Source: Panopea generosa
Lineage: Eukaryota > Mollusca > Bivalvia > Adapedonta > Hiatellidae
NCBI GenBank assembly: GCA_029582155.1
Contig: CM055898.1
Location: 34,030,955-34,094,954 of the forward strand
Direction of reading: 5' to 3'
Length of the DNA stretch: 64,000 nt
Below the pieces are notes generated by a model, which saw nothing but the letters and a program-made list of their open reading frames with translations, ran no database searches and had not been told where the DNA came from. The stretch's first letter is position 1. Each line of letters starts with the position of its first letter. Shown in pieces: positions 48,776 to 60,600 of this stretch. Both the position numbers and the translations under genes were made by a program.

Positions 48776-51659
48776 GATATACATATACATGTTCTGATGT
48801 TTTTTTTACCAAAGTGAGAAACTTGATTGTTTCGTTAGTTGGTAAACAGTTTGTGTCGAGTCGTTTTCTCAGAAACTTTTAATGGCAGATTTGCAGAGGA
48901 ATACACTACACAATTGCACAAGAAGTGGTGACCTTGGCAGGTTCCATAATTCTTTTAATTTTGAATATAAGTTTGGCCCATGTTGGTTTTTAAAAAATTG
49001 TGAAAAGTCAATTTCTCGGACACAGGAAATGAAATGATACTTTCAAAACAATTGTTCAATTAAAGAACCAGACGTGAACTGCACGGGCTCCATTACTCCA
49101 TCAATCACAAACGAGCATTCATTTGTTTGAATTAGTAAGAAAGTGGAGCGAATAGAATGTTGGCTGCTCACGCCAGCGATCCCTAGAGGCAAGCTTGAGA
49201 GATTTTTGACAATTTTGTTGCATGTTCAAATTTAGATTAGCGTCTAAAACGATTTTATTTCCAGAAAATATATAATTTTCTGCATGATTTGACCAATTTA
49301 AGATTTATTTGAAAGAGTATTAAAAATATTATGAATAATTGTTGGCTAAGGTCTATTTTTGTTGGAAGTTGTTTTGTAAAAAGCAGTCATGGGCTTTCTT
49401 ACAATTGAGCTACCAGTAAAGTAAATAAGTATTAACTAAATAACATACTTTCATTCACCTGTCTTTATTATGTTTTCACCAATTTTGAGTTGTGCTCAAT
49501 AAGTAGAGTATTTCTTGGATCTTAACCAAATTTATACAGAGTGTTTAAGACTTGTACATGTATTTAGATCAGTTTTGGTAACCAGTCAATTCGAACCATT
49601 ATCCCAAGAATTCTGTAAAGATTATGAAAATGGCATGTCGTGTCAATAGCTTGAAACAGTTATTGCAAGATTCTCTTCAGAATTGTACAGAATGTTGCTT
49701 ATCACTTGACATTCCATTGGATTGATGTCCAGCTCTGTGGATATGAATTGACACGAGTAATGTCCCTTAAATGTAAAATTACATTTTATTCAACATCTAC
49801 ACAACTCCACAAATATCACTGGATTATTTTTTAATTTATTCACACTTTCACAATACCTTGGATCTGCAAATAGTTAGCTAATAAGGAGCCCCATCTTTAA
49901 TATCATTAATACGCCACATTACTTCTCTCCCTTACTGACCGGTGTAATTGGGCAACAAAAGATGGACACTTAATTGATGGAGTTTTAAAAACAACAAATG
50001 TACATGCTTATAGACCTATGTGTAAAATTTTATTATAAAGTACTATACATTTAGTTAAATAATAAATAGCATATAAATCTATTTAACCTTGGACGGTAGA
50101 GTATCACAGATCCTATTTTATGACTTGACACTTGAACAGTAAGTGTTGACATTGAGCACAATATACTGGTACTGTGTTTTGAGAATTCTACTAACGAAAT
50201 GGCAAGCACAAGCTTATTTTGTTTCCGTTATGGCCAGGCTTCTGTTTCACAAATACTTAATTGAAAACTTAATTTTGAATAGTTATTTATTTAGTTTATA
50301 ATCTTACTAAAACCAAATGCAGTTTTACTGGAATCACTCTAAAGTCATGGTCGCCTGGCTGCTTTTCTAAGATTTAAGTACAATTTATATGTTGGTGAAG
50401 CAGAAGCCGGGTCCTGTATAAAGCTTTCATGGGTATGGTTATTCATGTGTAATTCTTTAGTTCCATCAGAAACGAGTAATGTGCAGATTCATAAACAATT
50501 TGTATACATATGAAGTTAATAATTCAAAACAGGTTGAATAATGAAATGTGGCACTGTTTAAACCAAGAAGAAAGCACTAGTCTTGATCCTCTTGCTAGAT
50601 CTTGCGTTTTATTTTATATGTGCAAGTCGAATCAAAATATTTAGTGTTATTTCTCTTAAGATGTTTATAAATGATCAAAAAAGAAAAAAGTGACCATGAA
50701 AAAAATATATTTAAACACTCTGTAAGAACGGGTCTTGGGAAAAAAGACAATTATTTGTTATTTACTGAACAACAAAATTGTTGTTAGAAAAAAAATGATA
50801 TTTAAGATTACTTCCTTGTTATAAAAAATTACCACTCCCATTAATTATTGATCATTTTGAGCTTTTTAAAATGTCTTTGTTTTGTTGTTTTTTGAAGATG
50901 TGGGATGGTGCACCCTTTGTACCTTTTCTTGTTACATGGAACCGTACCAACTCATTGGTGTTGGCCTCATACTTTCCTAGCTCTGATAAATATACTTTGC
51001 TCAACTTGTAAACCAATACTTAAGTTACATGTAGTTACTAATAAAAAAAGAAAACCTTATAGTGAATGATTTTTTCTGTTCGACAATATCAAGATTTCAA
51101 ACAAAATTTCAAACATTAAACACTGGAATGTCAAATTACTACAGGAAATGCCTGGAAGTATATGAATTCCAGATTGGAATGGCAGTTGTAAAAAAATCTA
51201 CATATAAACTGGACGGCAGTTCAGCATTTTTATACAGATTTGTAAACTACATGTGGTATTGATATAATAATTATTCTATATTAAATTCTATGTTTAGTTT
51301 ACGATCAACAAATCATAACTTCAACAGTTGAACAAGTAAGAAATATACCATTCGTCTCTAATTCTTATATTACTATATTAGTTGCATGTATTTTCCCACA
51401 TGGAATGTTTATGGTGACAACTGGATAATTCGTGTAGAATTAATAGTGGCACTGATAATACTACAAAGATATTTTATATTTTTTCCCCCCAAAATAAATA
51501 TTTTTTCCTTCCTTTCAAATGCACACATGGTTTGTCTCCAACCTCCATCCAGGCAGCTATATCATTTGGTACTTGATCCACTCTCTTTACATATATAAAG
51601 TATTGTCATGTATTTGACACATTCACACGCTAAAGTCTACGTTGACAGATCTCCCTCTA
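48776..51659. other. intergenic stretch between convergent gene ends
   Basis: No gene was found. A weak family C SINE-like phrase (AATAGAATGTTGGCTGCTCA) lies at about 49150-49170. The part nearest 51660 should contain the CEP290 3' UTR, whose end I cannot place. Confidence 0.45.
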
Positions 51660-54600
51660 TCATACAGTGGGTATATTGATCGAGATTCCAAACTGCTTGC
51701 CAATCTGTTTCAACTTTTCTTCATACAAGAGATTTTTCTCAACACATTGTTTATAATTGAACTTAAGGTCCTCAATTTCCTCAAAGAAGTCTGGTCCGAA
51801 GTTCCCAAGTTCTTTCTTCATCTGAAAAATGGAAGAGTACATTAGGATTTATACTTGGAACATTGTTATTTCCATAATAATAATAATAGCAATAATAATA
51901 AATTATATCTTTATTAAGTGAAGGTAACACATAATGACAATACTACTGAAATCAAGGTACATATATTTTCAATGTGACGTAAAACATTACAATATTATAT
52001 CAGCACATACAACTATATCTATGACAAACATTCGGTTTAGTTATACATGCATCTTCACATTGATACATGCACATTTAAACTATTTTATACAATCAAAAAA
52101 ATATGTCTTAGAGATACTGGTATAGCATTCCATATTAGTGAGCTGTTATAACTAAAGCTATTTCATACAAAACTATTTTAATATCTTAGACTGGATTTCA
52201 TCGATATGACTCACAATCATGGTACCATGAATAAAAATGACTTTAAATTAACAGGACATGACAATTTTAATGAATTTTCATTTCACTGCTAGTTTTAATG
52301 TACGACTCCACACATTTTGTTTCTGTTTTTTTATTATATATGATGGATTAAACATAGCTTGAAAAAAACAACAACATTTGAAACAAGAGTTGTCAGAAGA
52401 CAACAAAGCTCGCCGATGGGATAAAACTCACCACCAATGCAAAGAATGAGATTGGAGGCAAATACCAAAACTTAAACGCATCTAAACGCAAAAGTTGAAC
52501 CTGGGTGTGTAGACAAAAAATTAAGTCTTAAAGGGCAATAACTCTGCCAAAATGCAACCCAGAGTTATGGTTCTTGTCTCTGTGTGTTTCAATGATGATG
52601 GTGAACACACATGCAAAGTTTCATTCATATCCAATGAGTGGTGTCGTAGATATCTTGCCTGATAAAAAAATTTAACCTGAAAAATTAAGTAAAAAAAGGC
52701 CCATAACTGTGCCAAAATGCAACCCAGAGTTATGGTTTTTGATTCTGTGTGTTTCAATGATGATGGTGAACACACATGCAAAGTTTCATTCATATCCAAT
52801 GAGTGGTTCCATAGATATCTTACCTGATAAAAAACTTTAACTTGAAAAATTAAGTCGAAAAAGGGCCATAATTGTGCCAAAATGCATCCCAGAGTTATGG
52901 TTCTTGTTTGTGTGTGTTCCATTGATGATCGTGAACACACGTTCAGTTTCATTCACATCCAATGAGTGGTTGCATAGATATCTTAAAAGCAACTAAATGC
53001 AAAGTTTAACCTGGGTGTCTAAGTCCAAAAAGGGCCATAACTGTGCCAAAATGCAATCCAGATTTATGTTTTTTAATTCTGTGTGTTCCATTGATGATGG
53101 TTAACACACATGCAAAGTTTCATTGACATCCAATGAGTGTTTGCATAGATAACTGAAACTCGGTTTTAAATTTTTCAATATTTGACTGACTGCGATATAC
53201 AACTTAACAAGATTCCACTTACCCTGGTCACCTCCATCCTGAGTTTATCCCGTTCCAGACCGACAGTCTTCAGTTCCAGTCCCAACTCTATATTTTCTGA
53301 CATGGCCTTGTCATAACCACTTGCCTTGCTGAATATATCTTCACTCATCTGTAAAAACATCATTTTTAAGAGGCATTCAATCGAGAGTCGGTTGGTGACA
53401 ATTGTGCAGGTTGTACGTGTAGAATGGGGTCAAACACCATTTTCAATTTATAACTAGTTATATATGGTATTTACCTAGTTTTATTAGCCGAAGTAGATCT
53501 TGGAAAAAGTAAAACACTTATTCTGAGATAACCGATTTGTGAGAAAGACAATTTTAAAAATGTTCATTATTAGAAATATGTCTTGTTGACACGAATGTCC
53601 CGGTGACTGATTTGAAATCCATTTTTTACCGAAAATTAAGTTAAAAAGGTGCCATAACTCGAGTAAAATTTGACCGACAATGAGAAATATCAAACTTGAC
53701 CTGTATCTAATAATTATACAGCTACACACCTAATAAATATAAAATTTATAGACCTCTTTAGAACTCATTGATCAAAAAACAATTTTTATCTACGGACGAA
53801 TGAATGAATAAACAAACAGACAGGTGTAACACTTTTACCCCTTTATCATTCTTCGAATTGCTGGTGGAGGGGTGGAAGGCATAAAAAACTGTTAAATAGC
53901 AACCATCAGACAAAAACACCAGAAACCTGTGACTTACATTTCCTGCCCCAGCTTGTTGTCTGGCCATACCCAGCTCATGAACCAGTTCCTTCTTCTCGTT
54001 CTCCAGCCTGTCTATGGTCAGTCTGGACTGTTGGTAATCTCTCATCATGTCCCCGTCCGACAGTGCGGATTGACCTTTGGGAATACGCTCCAACACGGCC
54101 ACCTGTTTTAAAACATGATGTTTACACTAAGCTCATTGACATTGCTCCGAAACCAGGATATGACTTTCAATTTGGTTAACATATTCTTTAAATCATGCAG
54201 CGAACTCACGTGACATAATGCTATGGATTGGTGTAAAGAATTAAAGGAAGAAGTCGACTTCAGGCAATATTTTTGCAGATAACTTTCTTAATACTTCATG
54301 AAAATACATGAAACAATGACGTACACTCGTAGATGAATCACTTGTAATTTTCTGTTTAGAAAATGATGGAAAGTTAATTGAATCACAGAAATTCCTTGAT
54401 GTGCAGGTCGGCATTTTCTGTTTTATGCGTCAATGTTTTAGCATAACCCGACACTGGCCAATGAGTGACTTTTTCGCAGGCCGTGATTTAGTATTTGGTT
54501 AACAAAATTAAAGAATTTTACACTACAGAGACAAAATACAATATTGGTTATTGAACTGAATATCCATAATATATAATATTTGATATAAACGTGCAATTTA

Positions 54601-57600
54601 ACTGCTATGATAGAAAAAATATCAGTAATATAGGTGGGGTCTCTTTAACTAACTTTTTTGGTACATGTATTTATCATTCTTAATGCAATTCCTTGCTCTA
54701 CATATTTCTTACCAAGTTATGTCACACATGAAATGTTTATATAAAAGCCTATTTCCACATCTAATTTACCTTTTTCAGTAACTGGTCCTTTTCGGCCATT
54801 AATCTTTGTTCTCTGACAGCGGCTTCCTTCAACAAAGTCTTCGAATCCGACAAAAGTTTTGTCTAAAATTGAATTGACAAACTTGGTTAAGTCAATGTTG
54901 CACATGATATGTCACTTTTAATCGAGCATGAACAACAAATTTAGCTTTTGAGTTTTCAATTTCAAACAGATTTATCTAAGAGGCAAATGTATAAAGAATA
55001 CATATGAAGGATGAATCTTAAATCTTAGACAATTTGCACATCTACCCATCATACTGAAGATGTTTTTATAAGTTGGTATACATTATAAGAAGGTCCTCAA
55101 AGACAAAGAAGTCTGTCACAGTCCCAAGATCCCTTACATCGAAGTTGTGGATTTGATTCTAGCTCAGTGCAAAGTTTTAAGTTACTTGTAGAAGGACAGT
55201 GGTTATACTCGGGTTCATTCTGTGATCTTCTTCCAACCAATAAAACTTGTCATCATATACAACCTGTAATGTGTCAATGGAATGAAAACCCATTCCCTTC
55301 CTACTCCTTCAGCAGTCACTGTAACTATAGTCAATAGTCAAACAATCAGGCTAATCTTAACCACCACACAAGCACATTTCACACCTACCTTTTTGTTGAG
55401 TTCTATTTCTAATGCCTTTAATCTTTCCTCGTACATGCGGGTGACAACAGCTGACTTCCAGCCCTTGGAATCAGTCATTTGACCTTCGTCCTGTTTGCCC
55501 TCTTCAATCTGGAGTCGTGTGCGTGATTCGGCAATCTGACTTTTCTGTTGCTCCAACTTGATCTCGAGTGATGTTATCTGTGCTCGTAGCTTCTCATTGG
55601 TATCCATCTCCTGTAGATAAAGAAAAGATTTGTGAGTTCAGATATAACAGCCAATAAAGATTGTTTTCACATATCATTTGGATAAGGTAACCATTATTTA
55701 ACCAGGAAAATGTTGTTGTATGATGTTTAGCATCGTTTTCGACAATTTTTCATTCATATCGCAATGGTGTTTAGATAGTACTCTAAACACTGCAACACTG
55801 GAATATCACATTATACTGACTTAAGTATTTGGTATGACCCAGCTGGGATCAAACCCACAACCTTCCACATGTGAGGCGGATGCTCTACCACTAGACCACC
55901 GCTGCAGTTACCAGGAAAGGGAATTTAAGTGTAGTTCATAAGTGAAATGGTAGTACAGTGGACATAGTCTAGGGCGTTTGCACCAGAAGATGCAGGCTCC
56001 ATTTCTGACCAGACCAGATGGCCTCTCAAAAACGTAGTATTGCTTCGTCAAAGGAAACAGACTCAAAAGCGATTCAAGTAAGCTCTGAGCTTACTGAGCA
56101 TTTGAGCTGAAGAAAATACATGTAAATACAACGTAAATACATGTAAAATGTATTATTGTGTGGGCATCTGGTAAGAAATTCTGTATTCAGTACAATAAAT
56201 ATCATTACCTTTAATTGCAGTCCTTCTATTCTGAACAGTGGATTTAATATGCCTTAGATTAAAATACATGGAGTTTAATTAACAAAGTAAATCAATAATA
56301 TGTATCAGAAGAATACCTTCATCAGATCTCTCCTCATCTTCTCATAGTCATTCATCATCTTTGCTGTACCTTTCTGTGCACTTGTGTACCTCTCACTTAG
56401 TGTGGAACCCATCTTCTGACGCAGTTCCTCTAGCTGGGACTGTAGGAAATATGGAATTAAATTATCAATTATATTTCTAAATGAAATATTTATTTATGAC
56501 TGATATATTGTGACATTGCGTCCAATTGTCATTCACCTCTCATCAATAATTCAAGTGTGAAAGTTATCAGTTACCGGTACTTGTGATGATGGATGTACTG
56601 GGAACTCAAGTACTGGTCTCAGAAAAGTGCGGTTAGATTGTCTGTTGGCCCTAGATGGCATTAAAATGAGAAAAAAAAGTGAAAAACAATGCACAAGTAT
56701 CATTCAGCAAAGTTTTGTTTGAAGACTATAAATTAAAACTTCAAGTGTACCACAATATAATCTGACATATGATTTTATATGTACATGACAACAGAACATT
56801 TTATTATTAGCCGAAGAGATATCTTATGAATTAGCCATCATCCTCTTTCTACAAGATGGGTGTGGTGAATTACAATGGGAGAAGCCAAAAACTCCGACAT
56901 GAAACAGCGATTTCATTTATTTCTAATTGACTCAAATATAATATTTGTGACAGATCTCCCAAGAAGGGTATGTCTGTGTTAAAATTCCATTCTACATGTA
57001 GGTGTACAAATCTTATGTTGGTACAGGTTATATAAGAAAGAATGTTCAATGTGTTAATTTGGATGAAAAAAATGCAAAATAAAGCTGTTTGGACAAAAGA
57101 TTGGAAAAACCAATCCCTGAATGACGATAGAGTAGAGGTATATTAAATGGAGTATATCAAGAAAAAACGCTTCACACGTCTTAAAAGTTAAATTATTGAT
57201 AAAATGGATAAAAACCATCTCATTATCATAAATAAATAAAATCTGAATGGTTTGGTCAAATCCACCAAAACATGATAAAACCAATATTTCAATCGGAGTA
57301 GTAAACTTGAAACTAAATCCCTATTCTAAAAATAGACAGCACTTAAATTCTGCTTGATGACCATCGCATCGTCTTTCAGACTCTTTCTAAGATGAAACAA
57401 TTTTCACTATGTGTAAAACTGTATAACGGATCAAATTGAAATCAAAATTAATTTATTTTATATGTCACAAAATATGTTGCAATTTTAACCTACATGTAGG
57501 CACGTAGCCCAAGTAAGATACCCCTTTTTACATACTATTTGGGCATGTTTAAATAAATATCCTTTTGGCAATAAGTGGTCAATGACTATATATAGACATG

Positions 57601-60600
57601 ATATATTGGTAAAAAATGTTTTTAGCCAATTTAAAAAAATCCTGATATATTCCCTTTAAAGTGTTGAATACATCTGTATCTGGTGTGTATCATACCTTGA
57701 CCGCTTCATTCTCTAACTGTAGATTCTGTAATCGTTCATTACTGACCACCCCTGGAGCCTTCTTCAGCTGTTCATTCTCGGACTGGACCCGTTCCACCAC
57801 CTTCTTTAACAGCGCGATTGTCTTCTCCAGCTGCCGTGAACTCTTGCCACTTTCACCGATCTAACAAGGTGAAATTGTACAGATATTTAAAGGGCATTTT
57901 CCCGCCATATGGTACCAACAGAATTTTTCCAGAAAGTGTACATTTCACTGATCAAGGGCAAATATATATAGACAAAAGGATTCCTGCAAAGTGTTCAGTA
58001 GATTGTTCACGAAGTGCCTTGTTTTATTACAGTGGTTTATCAGTTATTAAGCTAAGTTAATATCTACCAAATATGACCAGTCTGTGTAGTTTAGTGATAT
58101 TTCATATTTACCAAATATGACCAGTCTGTGTAGTTTAGTGATATTTCATATTTACCAAATATGACCAGTCTGTGTAGTTTAGTGATATTTCATATCCACC
58201 AAATATGACCAGTCTGTGTAGTTTAGTGATATTTTATATCTACCAAATATGACCAGTCTGTGTAGTTTAGTGATATTTTATATATACCAAAAATGATAAG
58301 TCTGTGTAGTTAAGTGATATTTTATATCTACCAAAATATGACCAGTCTGTGTAGTTTAGTGATATTTCATATCTACCAAATATGACCAGACTGTGTAGTT
58401 TAGTGATATTTTATATTTACCAAATATGAACAGTCTGTGTAGTTAAGCAATATTTTATATCTACCAAATATTACCAGTCTGTGTAGTTTAGTGATGTGTT
58501 AAATAGTCATGGACAGATGCTAGAACAAACTTTAATGGTGTACAAATATCACCTAGTAGCACAATTCAAAATTAAAGATAAGCCGAGTCCATCAAATGTT
58601 AACTTTTAATCTGACAATGTAAAGATATATGTGTTCATACAAATGGCAAGTTACTATGTAAACTGAGAAAAACCTTCTTTTTTTAATGGAGTTTAACACC
58701 ATGTTCAACACATTGCAGGTAATATATGGCATATCCAGTTTTATTAGTTGAGGAAGACCTCAGAATGAATCAGAGTAGAACCACCGTTCTTCCGCAAGTA
58801 ACTGGCAAACTTTTTCGAATGAGTGGGACTCGAACCTATGACCTTAGCGATGAGAGATAAGTGATCTTGAGACGGCATCTTAGACCACTCGGCCACGGAG
58901 GACCCAAACAAACATTTAAAATCATTCCTAGTGCTGTAGCAGTCATAGAATGTTTCCAAGCAAGCCCAACGATGAGACCACAATCTCTATCTAAAGATCA
59001 GAGTTTGTGCCAACATGTAGACACTTCACCTAATGTTGATTAATACAGAATACAGAAATATAAATATTCTAACTCACCCTCCTTATACTAGACCCGGCAG
59101 AGTCCATGGATCTGTTGGTGCCGTCCCCTGCTAACAGTTGACTGTTCTCTGACTTCAGTGCCTCGACATACCTCTGTAGATCTGTGATTCTGTCCTGTAT
59201 AAACATTAGTGTTTGAGATAGTGCATATTTATCAAAAATATGGTATATGTACAGTTAAACCTGTGTAACTGGTCACCTCTATTAAGCAACCACTTGTCTT
59301 AAGCAGTCAATTTTGTTATTTACCATTTCTGTGCTTAAAGTGCAAGTTAACCTGTATTAAGCAACAACCTGTGTTAAAAGGCCACTTTTGCTAATTCCCT
59401 TGGCTGACTGCTTAAGACAGGTTTCACTGTATAATTGTACATAATTCTTTTTCACCCCTATATTTTTCATCTAAGTTCTTATACATGTTAAACCACATCG
59501 ATTTTATAATAGAAATGAAAAAAGATAAATGTAAAAGGACATGTATGGGTGCCAACAATGTGTTTAATAGTAAGTTTTACCAAAAATTAAGTTGAAAAGA
59601 GGCCGTAAATTTTGAAAATTTTTAGCATCATTGATAAATATTGAACATGACCTTAATTTTATATTTATACAATTAAAACACCAAATATTAATTAATACAT
59701 AGACCATTTCAGAAGTTATTCATCGGTAACCAATTTGACAGCTTGAACGTATGGACAGGGGTTACAACTACCCATTCATCATTCACTCAATGTGGGGTCA
59801 TAAAATCTGGAGTCAGGTATATACCATAAACTATGTCTATATTATTTAGTTAAACTATGTGATAAAACATACTACTGCGCCGTGTGTTTTTTTATTATTC
59901 TATAGATATGCAATCATGCTAAATGTGATAATAACCCGTATCTCAGCTTTGAATAATGATTGTTTTATTCCTAATGGCAGTAACATTGATTAGATCCAAA
60001 CCGATTAAATAGTGATTGAGCAACGTCGGTTTTCAAATATGGGATGTAATGCCTGAGTTCAAGGTATTAACAGAAACAAATACTGTGCATGATGCAGGTT
60101 TGATACACTAAGGAATTAAATCTCATATTTAGAAAACAAAATTTAATCTTTGCGTTACATTTTCTTTCAAAAAATATTAAAAAAGCTTTTCAATCTTGAA
60201 AAAAACAGCCCTGTGATAAGAGATTATAATGTTGTAGCAAGCAATATTTTCTAGTTTGAAGTTGTCTTTCTTTTTTTTTGGTAATCTCATGAATTCACAG
60301 CAAAAAAGTAATAAAAACAAATTTGGAAAATCAGTTAAATGTAACAATACATGCATATTCAGCACCATTATGAAACAAATCTATGTCATTACAGATTAAG
60401 TTATACCTTGAGACGTGGCACATCTTTACGTGCCTGTTCTGCCTCAAACTTCATCTCTATGTTTTCCTCAGACATCTTTAGCACCTGTTTCTGTAAGGAC
60501 TGATTCTTGTCAAAGAGTTGCTGGTACTCTCCTGTACCCTGACCACCACTGCTACCCATTGGAGACTGGAGAAAATAAACATTTACAAAACATTATCACA

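Noticed and set aside
52521-52952. 143-codon minus-strand frame with internal repeats
   Set aside because: It follows the ~167-bp tandem repeat in a CEP290 intron and lies outside the spliced exons.
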